64,000 nucleotides of DNA from the NCBI GenBank assembly GCA_900769945.1, contig CAAGIO010000013.1, positions 1 through 64,000 of the forward strand, in the 5' to 3' direction. The notes beneath the pieces were generated by a model that searched no databases, was not told the DNA's origin, and saw nothing but the letters and a program-made list of their open reading frames with translations. Of the stretch, positions 26,115 through 35,081 are shown in pieces; within the stretch, counting starts at the first letter, position 1; every line of letters starts with the position of its first letter. The stretch comes from Bacteroidales bacterium (GTDB lineage Bacteria; Bacteroidota; Bacteroidia; Bacteroidales; F082). The position numbers and the translations under genes were made by a program.

Positions 26115-27248
26115 TTATTTCACAACGACTTTCTGTGTAAGTGAACCGTTTGCACCGTTCAATTTCACGAAATAGACACCTGAGTTAAATTCTTTAACAT
26201 CAATGTTAAGAGCATTTTCGATTTCTGATGAGAAGACGACCTTTCCTGTAATGTCAACCATCTCAACTGATTGGTAGTCAGCAGCTTCAATTGTGATAAC
26301 ATCTGTTGCAGGGTTAGGGAACACAACAACGTTTGAGTTTTCGATTTCCTCTGCTGAATCGAAAATGTCGATATAGCTGTATTCATAATTGGTGATGAAT
26401 TGGAGTGTGCCTTGTTCGTCGGCTGCCCAATACTCGTCATTAATCATGACATTGTAGTTTGTGTGGAAGATTGGCCAATCGTTCTCAGGGTTCTCAACAG
26501 GAACGAGGTCTGAATAGAGCATTGTCTCATCGTATGTGTAGATATGTCTTTCTGTAAGAGCGCCATCTGAATAAGTCTCAGCTTTAGTGATGTTGTTATT
26601 GCTGTCGCGTGTGTAGATATTACGTGTTGTCTCTACCAATGGACCGCCATCTGTGATAGCGTTATAGTCATAACGTTCAATGAGATAGCCATCAGCATTG
26701 TAGTTGCAGACAACTCTCCATGAATCGACGAGTTGGTTCAATACGAAGCTATACTGCTGACCATTTTCCTCAAGCATGTGATGGTTGTTGTCATAAACGC
26801 GATCTGCCTTCTGGAAAAGCATGTTGAAGAAATCAAGCTCGAAATAGTTCAAATCACCATCTTCATTATAGTAATAGGTGTATGTTCCGCCAAGCTCGAA
26901 TACTTCACCAAAATGGTTGTAATTCTTACGGGTAATGCGCTGATTCAACTCATTGTATGTATAATCACAATAGTTTGCATAGTACCAGTCACCTTGTAAA
27001 ATCTGATATGCTGATAATCTTGTGATATTTCTGTTTGCATCGTATGTCATACTATCTCTAACATACCATTCTTCACCAGCTTTCTGCTCTGTATAAGTTG
27101 CAATTAAGAGATTGTTCTCATCGTATGAGTACTCCTTGACTTCTAAGTCATCTTCCGAGCGTACCCATCCAATGTGGTATTTGTAGCTTTGAGCAAAAGA
27201 GACACTAACAAGTGCCGTCATGATAAATGTAAAGAATAACTTCTTCAT
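26115..27248 (-). CDS. Secreted T9SS cargo protein with YD-like repeats
   Basis: This 377-aa protein has a signal peptide (MKKLFFTFIMTALVSVSFAQ). Its central region (about 30-260) is rich in Tyr, Asn and Asp, with repeating beta-strand words such as YSYDENNLLIATYTE, MTYDANRNITRLSAY and DYTYNELNQRITRKNY, resembling YD/Rhs-type repeats. The last 75 residues (VVFPNPATDVITIEA ... GVYFVKLNGANGS ... KVVVK) are a type A sorting domain for the type IX secretion system. It should be exported to the cell surface or medium. No enzymatic motif is seen; binding to carbohydrate or protein is possible but unproven. It is a single gene with its own promoter and terminator. Confidence 0.85.
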   Translation of the reverse strand: MKKLFFTFIMTALVSVSFAQSYKYHIGWVRSEDDLEVKEYSYDENNLLIATYTEQKAGEEWYVRDSMTYDANRNITRLSAYQILQGDWYYANYCDYTYNELNQRITRKNYNHFGEVFELGGTYTYYYNEDGDLNYFELDFFNMLFQKADRVYDNNHHMLEENGQQYSFVLNQLVDSWRVVCNYNADGYLIERYDYNAITDGGPLVETTRNIYTRDSNNNITKAETYSDGALTERHIYTYDETMLYSDLVPVENPENDWPIFHTNYNVMINDEYWAADEQGTLQFITNYEYSYIDIFDSAEEIENSNVVVFPNPATDVITIEAADYQSVEMVDITGKVVFSSEIENALNIDVKEFNSGVYFVKLNGANGSLTQKVVVK

Positions 27249-27299
27249 AAAACTTGAATTTTGTTAATTTAATTTGTTTTGTTTAACTTAATTTGCTTG

Positions 27300-27307
27300 C
27301 AAAGATA
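27300..27307 (-). promoter_or_regulatory. -7 promoter element of the T9SS cargo gene
   Basis: The minus strand reads TATCTTTG, a good TAnnTTTG match, giving a leader of roughly 45 nt before the ATG at 27248. Confidence 0.5.
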
Positions 27308-27651
27308 CACTTTTTCTAAAGAAAAAAGCCATTTTAGCAATTTAATTTTTTTTTCAAATTAATATTTCCGAAGTCTTTTGTCTTACAATGCTATAAAAAA
27401 AGAATTTACAAGTTATGATATGTTATCTTTCTTCCTTATTGATGGAAAATACATAAATTTCCTCGTTTCTACGACTCGTTTCTATCTTGAAAAGTCATTT
27501 CTACAGTGCCATTTCAGTCCATCTTTTCCCACACCCCACCTATATATTAATAGGTGTATCAATGATTTGTTTAACTTTTTTTTAACAATAAAAAAATGAT
27601 TATTTTGAACCATCTGCCTACGAGAACGTTTTCAAGGAAAAGACAAACAAC
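27308..27651. other. Gene-free stretch with a small hairpin
   Basis: This AT-rich region separates two divergent genes. The only structure seen is CACCTAT (27537-27543), loop ATATTA, ATAGGTG (27550-27556), about 100 bp upstream of the lipocalin gene, which could be an operator or leader hairpin. No RNA gene was recognised. Confidence 0.45.
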
Positions 27652-28137
27652 ATGAGAACAATTTTCTTATTATACCTTATGTCAAACATTCACGGCATAG
27701 GAGCGGCTGACAGCTTGACAGGCTTTGAGTTAGAGCGATATTTAGGGAAGTGGTACGAGATTGCGCGGTTTGACCATCGTTTTGAAAGAGGAATGCAAAA
27801 GACGACAGCCGAATACACGCTGATGCCCGACGGAAGCATAAAAGTGACAAACAGCGGCTACCGCGACGGTGTGTATCATCAATCCGAAGGCAAGGCTAAG
27901 ACTACGAACACCCCCGGACTGCTCAAAGTGTCTTTCTTCTGGTTTTTCTACTCAGACTATAGAATCTTGGCCTTAGACAATGATTATCAATATGCTTTGA
28001 TAGGCAGCAAATCGAAAGACTATCTATGGATATTATCGAGGAACCCAATTATTGACGAAGGCTCTTTAGAAGAAATCCTTACTATCGCCACGGGTCTCGG
28101 ATACGACACCGACAAACTAATATGGGTGGAGCAGTGA
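27652..28137 (+). CDS. blc: Bacterial lipocalin (Blc-type)
   Basis: This 161-aa protein has the three lipocalin regions: GKWYEIARFDHRFERG near residue 31 (the GxW motif), FFWFFYSDYRILALDND near 96, and LWILSRNP near 125. The N-terminal hydrophobic stretch (about 3-17) looks like a short signal peptide without a clear lipobox Cys, unlike E. coli Blc, which is a lipoprotein. The beta-barrel probably binds fatty acids or lysophospholipids in the periplasm. It is a single gene, convergent with the lysine operon. Confidence 0.9.
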   Translation: MRTIFLLYLMSNIHGIGAADSLTGFELERYLGKWYEIARFDHRFERGMQKTTAEYTLMPDGSIKVTNSGYRDGVYHQSEGKAKTTNTPGLLKVSFFWFFYSDYRILALDNDYQYALIGSKSKDYLWILSRNPIIDEGSLEEILTIATGLGYDTDKLIWVEQ

Positions 28138-28325
28138 AAAAGAATCCCGTTCTAAAATCACAAATCATTATATATCAATCATTTAACAAAAAAGACACAT
28201 TTGATTTGTGAAAGTCCATTATTTGAAATCAGCATTAATTTTTCTCATTCTCAGACTATTGAGCACAGACATCTGAACACCTTTCAATTAGAATGTTTTG
28301 CGGAAAGGGGAAGACAGTGAATGTC

Positions 28326-28364
28326 AAAAAAAAAGAGGATGCGCAATAAAAATTTGCATCCTCT
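28326..28364 (-). terminator. Rho-independent terminator of the lysine operon
   Basis: On the minus strand AGAGGATGC pairs with GCATCCTCT around a 13-nt loop and is followed by nine T residues (plus A-run 28326-28334). It lies 24 bp after the kamD stop and therefore closes the operon there. Confidence 0.92.
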
Positions 28365-28387
28365 ACAAAAATAACACAAATTATGAA

Positions 28388-29941
28388 TTATCTCTTACCT
28401 TTCATTATCTCAACAAAAGGATTATAATAGTTTTCACCCTTAGAAGTAACACCTTCGAGGCCCTTACCGCCGTTCTTTGGACGTTTCACGTCACCGAAGA
28501 TACCTTTCTCAAGAGCAGTGAACAGGCCTTCCTTGTTTATCTCTTCAAGGAGCTCTATTGTGTTGTTCAGCACAAGTTTCGCACGTTCTCTACAGATACC
28601 ACCCTCTTTGAACTCCATTTCGTCACCAATACTGTGCATATTGTTGAAGATATATTTAGCATTTTCAATTGAGAGATAACGGTCGCTCATGAAAGGAGTG
28701 TGGATCGCTTCTGTTGGCATACCAAGAAGCTGGATACCTTGGTGGGTCCAGATGCCAATCATGTTAAACAGGGCGTCTTGGATATGGCCGCGGAAGATGT
28801 TGCCGGTCATGAACTTAGTAGGGGGCATATACTTAAGGGTAGCCTTTGGGAATATTTCGCGAGTCATCTGGGCTTGAGCGAGTTCGAGAAGGAATCCGTC
28901 TTTTAGCATAGGGTCCATTTCGAAGGCGTGTCCAAGACCCATCTGTTCTTCAGTGAGGCCAGCACATAGTGCGAGTTGTTCATTAATAAGGTCAGAGGCG
29001 AGGACGGTATGAGCGGCTTCGACAGCGTCGGCGGTTGTGAGGTAGTTATCCTCACCTGTGTTGATAATCACTCCGGCGAATCCATTGATAATACGTGACA
29101 TATATTGGTCAATCAAGGTACGCTGCATATTGATGTCGCGGAACAGGATACCGTAAAGGGCGTCATTCAGCATGACATCGAGGCCTTCGAAGGCGCCCAT
29201 GACAGCGATTTCGGGCATACAAAGGCCAGAGCAGTAGTTGCAGAGGCGGATATAGCGGCCGAGTTCTTCGCCCACCTCGTCCAATGCTTTACGCATGATT
29301 CGGAAGTTCTCCTGCGTCGCGAAGGTACCGCCAAACCCTTCTGTTGTAGCACCATAAGGCACATAGTCAAGCAAGCTCTGTCCCGTGGTGCGGATAACAG
29401 CGATGACGTCAGCACCTTGGCGTGCACCTGCTTGAGCCTGAATGACATCCTCGTAGATGTTTCCGGTAGCCACGATGATATAAAGGTAAGGCTTCGGACC
29501 TTCGCCTATGGTGTTCAGATAATGGTCACGGCGGTCATGGCGGGCGCGGATACGGTTAACATTCTCATCGACAACAGGCTGGAGTGTCTCTGCAATACGT
29601 TTACGGTCCCTTGTGACGACCTTAGTGATGTCAAGCTTATTCTCTGCCACATGCTCTGCTATCTGCTGAGGAGTTAATCCCGTCTGAATCATTGCGTTAG
29701 CGATGAAGAACAGTGCGCCTTCGCTCAACACGCCCTTTTCCTTCAGAGTGTCAACCACCACATTCGGAAGCGGGACTTGGTTAGCATCTACACCATCGAT
29801 ACCCATCAGTCGGCATAATGTACGCTCCACTGCAACCGTGGTGTATTGTTCAACGAAACCTTGCACTTGGTCGGCTATGTTCTTCGCCAACTGGCGAGCC
29901 TGTGCGACCTTGTTAAAATCAAGTCCTAATTTACTATTCAT
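28388..29941 (-). CDS. kamD: Lysine 5,6-aminomutase alpha subunit
   Basis: This 517-aa protein matches the alpha subunit of the adenosylcobalamin- and PLP-dependent lysine 5,6-aminomutase throughout: GLDFNKVAQARQLAKNIA at the start, then IVATGNIYEDVIQAQAGARQGADVI, GLCMPEIAVMGAFEG, and MPPTKFMTGNIFRGHIQDALFN. The enzyme moves the terminal amino group of beta-lysine or D-lysine from C6 to C5. The alpha subunit forms the TIM barrel; the beta subunit supplies the cobalamin-binding Rossmann domain and the PLP lysine. No beta-subunit gene follows, although it normally sits directly downstream. It is the last gene of the operon. Confidence 0.95.
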   Translation of the reverse strand: MNSKLGLDFNKVAQARQLAKNIADQVQGFVEQYTTVAVERTLCRLMGIDGVDANQVPLPNVVVDTLKEKGVLSEGALFFIANAMIQTGLTPQQIAEHVAENKLDITKVVTRDRKRIAETLQPVVDENVNRIRARHDRRDHYLNTIGEGPKPYLYIIVATGNIYEDVIQAQAGARQGADVIAVIRTTGQSLLDYVPYGATTEGFGGTFATQENFRIMRKALDEVGEELGRYIRLCNYCSGLCMPEIAVMGAFEGLDVMLNDALYGILFRDINMQRTLIDQYMSRIINGFAGVIINTGEDNYLTTADAVEAAHTVLASDLINEQLALCAGLTEEQMGLGHAFEMDPMLKDGFLLELAQAQMTREIFPKATLKYMPPTKFMTGNIFRGHIQDALFNMIGIWTHQGIQLLGMPTEAIHTPFMSDRYLSIENAKYIFNNMHSIGDEMEFKEGGICRERAKLVLNNTIELLEEINKEGLFTALEKGIFGDVKRPKNGGKGLEGVTSKGENYYNPFVEIMKGKR

Positions 29942-29976
29942 GGTTATTATCTGTTTATAATTTCTCTAATAATATT

Positions 29977-31320
29977 CTAATTTATTGTTTGTCTTGACAG
30001 AAACTTTCTCGATTCAGCGAGCCATTCCTCGTCAACGCCCAAACTCTCTGCTATATTCAGTGCCTCGTGCGGCACCTCACCATTCATCACCTCCACCAGC
30101 TCATAATTCATCTTGCCATCTTCAAAACCCTTCACCCTCAGACAGCGATTATCATACGTATTTATATTATAATGAGTTACAATAACAAGGCTCATCTTCC
30201 TGTCCTGAAGAATCTTCACTAATGCCGACACCAAGGCGGTTCCCTCGGTAGGATTCGTGGTTCGCGCCGGCTCGTCAACCAACGCCAAGAAGTCTTTCTC
30301 CGTCCTTGATGCCTTGACTATCTCATTGATATTCTTCATCTCTGCAGCAAACGACGACAACCCTTTATATATCGACTGCTCATCGGTGGTGCAAAGGAAG
30401 ACTGCGTTCTGTAACATTATCTTGGCACTTTGGGCAGGAATGCCGAAACCCAATTGGAACAAATACTGGCAAAGGGCTATCGTCTTGATTACCACTGTCT
30501 TACCACCCATATTCGTTCCCATGATTATTGTTGGACGCTTCCCGAACCGAATGTTAACATTTTGGTAGTCCTCCCCCACTATCACCTTAACTTCCGGATT
30601 AAACAATCCAATATATGATGTTTCATCATCGGTTGCCAATTGTGGGAAGCAAAATCCGAATTTTATCATTTGGAACACCTTAGCAATGTTCAAGTCAATG
30701 AGAGCCAACGACTTCTGCGCCAAAAAAATCTCATCAGCATATACAGATAGAGAGTAAGAAAGACGTGTGCGTATCTCGTCCTCTATTGCAGTAGCCTCGT
30801 TAAACAATGCCTCATCAAAATCATCCTTCACCTTCATCATCCTCCTAAGCTCAGAAAGCCTTTCAGAATAAGAGTCATAAATATAGAAAGTTGCAATCCT
30901 CATTCCGTCAGGGTCAAGGATATTAACCACCTCAGAGAGGTCAGGGATATCGGTGCACTGTTCCAAATGTAATTGTTTGATAATCTGTTGGACATCATAC
31001 GACAGAAGTGCTAAATGCTTTATCTCGAACAGTTCGATATCATTTAGCACAATATGATTCCGCAGATTATTAATAGTACTCTTAATCTCTTTCAGATTAC
31101 AGAGTTTATGTTGTAAAGTATTGATTGATAATTTATTCTCATCATCAGTAATGACATCGAAAAACCTTTTAATAACGCTGTATTGTCTTTCTATTGCCGC
31201 CCCATCAGTCATCAATTCCGATTCGAGCAGCATACGTCTGGTATAGCCCGAATGCAGGTCGAGGTTATCAATTACGAACTTGATGCCGCATGGCTGGTTT
31301 ATAATATCCTTCAGTTGCAT
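29977..31320 (-). CDS. kamC: MutS-like ATPase of the lysine 5,6-aminomutase reactivase
   Basis: The C-terminal part of this 447-aa protein is a MutS-type ATPase: IIMGTNMGGKTVVIKTIAL (Walker A), TTDEQSIYKGLSSFAAEM (the family's ST motif region) and LALVDEPARTTNPTEG (Walker B with D-loop). It has no mismatch-recognition domain. MutS-like proteins in lysine fermentation clusters, called KamC, act with KamB to exchange damaged cobalamin in the aminomutase. The gene overlaps kamB by one base (TAATG) and precedes kamD by 35 bp, which fits that role. The reactivase role is taken from the family and context, not from this sequence alone. Confidence 0.88.
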   Translation of the reverse strand: MQLKDIINQPCGIKFVIDNLDLHSGYTRRMLLESELMTDGAAIERQYSVIKRFFDVITDDENKLSINTLQHKLCNLKEIKSTINNLRNHIVLNDIELFEIKHLALLSYDVQQIIKQLHLEQCTDIPDLSEVVNILDPDGMRIATFYIYDSYSERLSELRRMMKVKDDFDEALFNEATAIEDEIRTRLSYSLSVYADEIFLAQKSLALIDLNIAKVFQMIKFGFCFPQLATDDETSYIGLFNPEVKVIVGEDYQNVNIRFGKRPTIIMGTNMGGKTVVIKTIALCQYLFQLGFGIPAQSAKIMLQNAVFLCTTDEQSIYKGLSSFAAEMKNINEIVKASRTEKDFLALVDEPARTTNPTEGTALVSALVKILQDRKMSLVIVTHYNINTYDNRCLRVKGFEDGKMNYELVEVMNGEVPHEALNIAESLGVDEEWLAESRKFLSRQTIN

Positions 31321-32327
31321 TAGTTTTTCATCAAATCATAAACCGGAAGACCTATAGCTTCCGACAATGTGGAACAAAGTCTTTCAGAATCAAGTACAAT
31401 GCCGTTTGGTGCTGTTGGGTTCACTGTCACGGCCAAGAGGTTGCTCTTCTGCATCACCCTTATTGTTCCGCCTCCATTAACGAAAGACCTGAATACGAGA
31501 GGTGAAACGAAGATCTTGGTGAAGTCAGAGACAACGATTTCAGTATTGGCGAACATACGTTTGCCACGGATATTAGTCAAGAACGAGTCGGTTAGTGCGC
31601 CGCTAAGGAACAGAGTTTTACAGTGTCCGATGCCTTCAGTGCATAGGTTGACCGACAGCGAGGATGCGACTTTTAGGTCATGCAGTACATCGTCATCGTC
31701 TATGGCCCATACGCCGTTATTTATAGACGAGAACTTCGCTATATTCTGCGGTGATGTAAGGTCTAAGTTTATCATTTCTACTACGAAGGCTGTTTTTTGG
31801 ACCAAGTTGTTAATATTTGCTGACAATGCGGCACCTGTTGAAAGTATCATCGACTCACTTGTTGCGGGAGAGGCGAGGCTCATTCTGGAGAGTGCGCCGT
31901 CGATGAGGACGAGGTCCACGTCAAAGTTTCTATGCATAGACTCCTTCCATCGACGCAGTCCGAAGTTCGACGACGGGCCTGAGAGAAGCACCTTGCCTTT
32001 TGTCAATGCCTTTGCTGTGACAATCCTTCCGAGGGAGGAGTTCTCATCGCTTACATCGACAAGCTCAGAGACGAGTTTTCTCATCAGGTAGTGTTTCTCG
32101 CTTGTTGCGAAGAGGACGCCTTCTTTAACAGTAATCTCCGGTTTGGAGGTCCGCGTCACCTGATCGGTTTTCTCGCCGTCGATACCTATTGAACTCACTA
32201 CGACACGCATTCTATCGAGGGGCAGGCGATTTAGTACATAGTTGAGACACACTGTCTTACCTGTATTTTTCTCCAGCCCCACGATTGAACAGCTTCTATG
32301 ACGAACAAGTTCATTAATAAAAGGCAT
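31320..32327 (-). CDS. kamB: Lysine 5,6-aminomutase reactivase subunit KamB
   Basis: This 335-aa protein opens with a P-loop, SIVGLEKNTGKTVCLNYVL, followed by VVSSIGIDGEKTDQVT, as in the KamB proteins of lysine-fermenting bacteria. GKVLLSGPSSNFGLRRWKE and LVLIDGALSRMS (about residues 111-130 and 138-149) look like the remainder of a nucleotide-binding core; the C-terminal half has no known motif. With KamC it is thought to reactivate the B12 enzyme in the cytoplasm. It is co-translated with kamC through a TAATG overlap. Assignment rests on the family pattern and its place between kamA and kamC. Confidence 0.85.
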   Translation of the reverse strand: MPFINELVRHRSCSIVGLEKNTGKTVCLNYVLNRLPLDRMRVVVSSIGIDGEKTDQVTRTSKPEITVKEGVLFATSEKHYLMRKLVSELVDVSDENSSLGRIVTAKALTKGKVLLSGPSSNFGLRRWKESMHRNFDVDLVLIDGALSRMSLASPATSESMILSTGAALSANINNLVQKTAFVVEMINLDLTSPQNIAKFSSINNGVWAIDDDDVLHDLKVASSLSVNLCTEGIGHCKTLFLSGALTDSFLTNIRGKRMFANTEIVVSDFTKIFVSPLVFRSFVNGGGTIRVMQKSNLLAVTVNPTAPNGIVLDSERLCSTLSEAIGLPVYDLMKN

Positions 32328-32348
32328 ATTCTATTTCGATAAAAATTT

Positions 32349-32612
32349 TTAGTCCAGATTCTCCGAATCCTTGTTAACAGTCTCATTATTACTCTCTTTA
32401 TTATTCTCTTTCTTAGAAGAGAAGAGCCAGAAGAACACGAGGAACAGTATTGTGGTGATGACGGTTTCGATGATAGCCCACACAAAGATATTCGTAATCG
32501 TGAAGTTATTCTTATAAATAAAGGAGACTATTACATTAATAAGGTATATGAAGACCATGAAGATTAAGATAATCTTCCATCCCGGCATCTTGGAAAATTT
32601 TTTATCATTCAT
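32349..32612 (-). CDS. Small two-span membrane protein in the lysine operon
   Basis: This 87-aa protein has two clear hydrophobic segments (about residues 13-33 and 41-65) and a polar tail rich in Asn, Glu, Ser and Lys. The gene is packed 6 bp after kamA and 21 bp before kamB on the same strand, so it must be co-transcribed. I do not recognise the family, and it has no transporter signature. Its position suggests a link to lysine uptake, product export or aminomutase upkeep, but this is only inference. The codon make-up is AT-richer than that of the flanking kam genes. Confidence 0.75.
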   Translation of the reverse strand: MNDKKFSKMPGWKIILIFMVFIYLINVIVSFIYKNNFTITNIFVWAIIETVITTILFLVFFWLFSSKKENNKESNNETVNKDSENLD

Positions 32613-32618
32613 AGGGTA

Positions 32619-33911
32619 TCAGCCTTTCTTTTGTCTTTCGTGACGATACAGATGAGCAGGTTCGATATTCATTTTCTCACCTTCGAGAAGTGTCAGCACG
32701 CCATCAACAGGTTTGTTACGGTCAACGTCTTCAACTCTCTGGCTTTCGAGTTTCTTTTTAAGAGCCTGGCATTCAGGGCAATCGCATTCGCTGTGATATT
32801 CTGCCGGTTCTGTATAAGTGGTGATAACGCCTTCGAAGTTACGCAGGACGACTCTGCCGGGTGACTGTGAGATGACGTATTGAGGCATGACTGGGGTTTT
32901 CCCGCCGCCGCCCGGTGCATCGACCACGAAAGTAGGCACGCAGAATCCGGATGTATGTCCGCGGAGGCCCTCGATAATCTCAATACCTTTTGATACAGGA
33001 GTACGGAAATGTTCGAGGCCCATGGATAGGTCGCACTGGTAAATATAATAAGGTCTCACGCGCATCTTGACGAGTTCGTGGACGAGGTTTCTCATCACGA
33101 AGACGCAGTCGTTGATGCCGCGGAGGAGGACGCTCTGGTTGCCGAGAGGCACGCCTGCATTAGCGAGTCTCTCGCAAGCGGCTGCCGATTCCGGTGTCAC
33201 CTCATTAGGATGGTTGAAGTGAGTGTTGATCCATATCGGGTGGTATTTCTTTAGCATCTCGCACAGCTCAGGAGTGATACGCTGAGGGCAGACCACCGGG
33301 GTACGGGTGCCGATACGCACTATCTCCACATGTTTTATCTTGCGGAGGCGGGAGATGATATATTCTAATTTCGCGTCGCTCACCATGAGGGCGTCGCCAC
33401 CTGAGAGCAGGACGTCGCGCACGCACTCTGTTTTCTCGATATATTCGAGGGCTCTCTCCACGCGATCTACCGGTGACTCATCGTCTTTCTGTCCGGCGAA
33501 ACGGCGGCGTGTGCAGTGACGACAGTACATGGAGCACATGTCTGTGATAAGGAAGAGCACCCTGTCAGGGTAGCGGTGTGTCAGGCCTGGGACAGGAGAG
33601 TCCTCGTCCTCATGAAGAGGGTCGAGAAGGTCAGCCCTTGCGATATGTGTCTCCGCCGCTGTTGGGATACACTGGCGACGAACCGGGTCCTTCGGGTCAT
33701 CAGGGTTGATGAGGCTCAGATAGTAAGGGGTGATAGCCATACGCAAGGTCTGGAGCGCGTTACGAACACCCTCTTCCTCTTCTGGTGTCAGTGTGATATA
33801 TTTCTTCAGCTGGTCTAATGTCTCGATACGGTTTTTGACCTGCCATTTCCAGTCGTTCCACTGTGCGTCGGTAACTTCAGGAAACAATATTTTTCTTCTT
33901 GATTCGCCCAT
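32619..33911 (-). CDS. kamA: Lysine 2,3-aminomutase
   Basis: The start is set at ATG 33911 (MGESRRKILFPEVTDAQW), matching the usual N-terminus; an ATG at 33965 would add 18 residues. The 430-aa radical SAM enzyme has the cluster motif CSMYCRHC and the PLP-lysine motif APGGGGKTP, plus DVLLSGGDALMVSD and RIGTRTPVVCPQRIT. It converts L-lysine to L-beta-lysine, the first step of the fermentation, using SAM, PLP and a 4Fe-4S cluster. CDCPECQALKKK in the C-terminal region carries further Cys residues, as in clostridial enzymes. It lies between kdd and the small membrane protein gene. Confidence 0.97.
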   Translation of the reverse strand: MGESRRKILFPEVTDAQWNDWKWQVKNRIETLDQLKKYITLTPEEEEGVRNALQTLRMAITPYYLSLINPDDPKDPVRRQCIPTAAETHIARADLLDPLHEDEDSPVPGLTHRYPDRVLFLITDMCSMYCRHCTRRRFAGQKDDESPVDRVERALEYIEKTECVRDVLLSGGDALMVSDAKLEYIISRLRKIKHVEIVRIGTRTPVVCPQRITPELCEMLKKYHPIWINTHFNHPNEVTPESAAACERLANAGVPLGNQSVLLRGINDCVFVMRNLVHELVKMRVRPYYIYQCDLSMGLEHFRTPVSKGIEIIEGLRGHTSGFCVPTFVVDAPGGGGKTPVMPQYVISQSPGRVVLRNFEGVITTYTEPAEYHSECDCPECQALKKKLESQRVEDVDRNKPVDGVLTLLEGEKMNIEPAHLYRHERQKKG

Positions 33912-33971
33912 ATAATATGTATTAAAGGAAGGAAGCCGGTCTTTTGTGATGCCGACTCCCGTCATCAAATA

Positions 33972-35045
33972 TTAAGCATAAAGTTCTTCGAAAATCTTAC
34001 GGAGTTCCGGGCTCTCGCGGAGTTCCTGCAGGGTGAACTCAGCGTGTCCTTTTGTATATCCGTTACCCATGATCATGTTGACGTCTGCTCCGATACCTTC
34101 GGCGCCGAGTGAGGCCTTTGTGAAGCTTGTCGCCATTGAGAAGAAATAGACTACGCCGTCGTCCTTAGTGCACAGCACTGCGGTCATCTCGCAATCAGGG
34201 ACGTTAACGCAGTTGATTGTCACGTCGGCCATCTTGCCGTTTGTGAGTTTGCTCACGAGTTCGTTAACCTCCACCGGTGTCATGCCTGCCACGCTCTCTA
34301 CAACATCACAGAATCCGAGGTCCTTGATACGTTGTGTTGACTTAGGGCTGTTAGCGAGTCCGATGACCTTTCCTGTAACGCCCACGCGTTTCTTTGCCTC
34401 GTATGCGCAGAGCATTCCCGACTTACCGCCGGCTCCGAGTATAACCACATTCTGTCCGTATTGGCAGAGTTTTGCTGTCTGGGCTGGTGCGCCGGCGACG
34501 TCCAATGCTGACAGTGCGAGTTTCTCTGGCATGTCTGTTGGGATTTTTGCGTAGATGCCGCTCTCGAACAAGATAGCCTTTCCCTTGATGTCAACTTGAT
34601 CGACCTCAGGTCTTATTTCCAAGATTTCATCTATGCGGAGAGGGGTGAGTGACAATGATACGAGTGTTGCGATACGGTCGCCTTCTTGGAGGTCAATCTT
34701 TCCTTTAAGAGCGTCGCCAATCTTCTCGACTCTTCCGAGGAGCATGCCGCCTGAGCCTGTCCTGCGGTTGCGGTGTTTGCCTTGGAGCTCCACATTAAGG
34801 AACATCTCCTTTTTCACCTCTTCCATAATCTGCTCCTGTGTCGCGCCTTCTCCGGCCTGTGCCTTGGCATAGTTATGGATGTCGGTGAATGATGCCGAGT
34901 CGATATTCAATGTCTGGACATCGATAAGTATTTCGTTATCATAGATCTCGTCCATATTGTTATCGAGTTTGTTAGCTGGTTGTGGGAGAACGCCTTTAGG
35001 TTCGATCACTCGGTGTGTACCGTATTTATTTCCGTGTTTCTGCAT
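33972..35045 (-). CDS. kdd: L-erythro-3,5-diaminohexanoate dehydrogenase
   Basis: This 357-aa protein matches the Kdd family: GTHRVIEPKGVLPQPANKLDN at the N-terminus, a zinc-free medium-chain dehydrogenase-like body, and the NAD-binding loop NVVILGAGGKSGMLCAYEAK. It oxidises 3,5-diaminohexanoate to 3-keto-5-aminohexanoate with NAD+ and release of ammonia. The following step is encoded by the upstream gene kce, 36 bp away on the same strand. Length is normal for the family. Confidence 0.95.
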   Translation of the reverse strand: MQKHGNKYGTHRVIEPKGVLPQPANKLDNNMDEIYDNEILIDVQTLNIDSASFTDIHNYAKAQAGEGATQEQIMEEVKKEMFLNVELQGKHRNRRTGSGGMLLGRVEKIGDALKGKIDLQEGDRIATLVSLSLTPLRIDEILEIRPEVDQVDIKGKAILFESGIYAKIPTDMPEKLALSALDVAGAPAQTAKLCQYGQNVVILGAGGKSGMLCAYEAKKRVGVTGKVIGLANSPKSTQRIKDLGFCDVVESVAGMTPVEVNELVSKLTNGKMADVTINCVNVPDCEMTAVLCTKDDGVVYFFSMATSFTKASLGAEGIGADVNMIMGNGYTKGHAEFTLQELRESPELRKIFEELYA

Positions 35046-35081
35046 TATTTTATTATTTTTGAAAGTTAAGTAAAAATATTG

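Noticed and set aside
33912..33965. Longer start for kamA
   Set aside because: The additional 18 residues do not match the family's N-terminus, which begins M-(A/G)-ESRRK at 33911.
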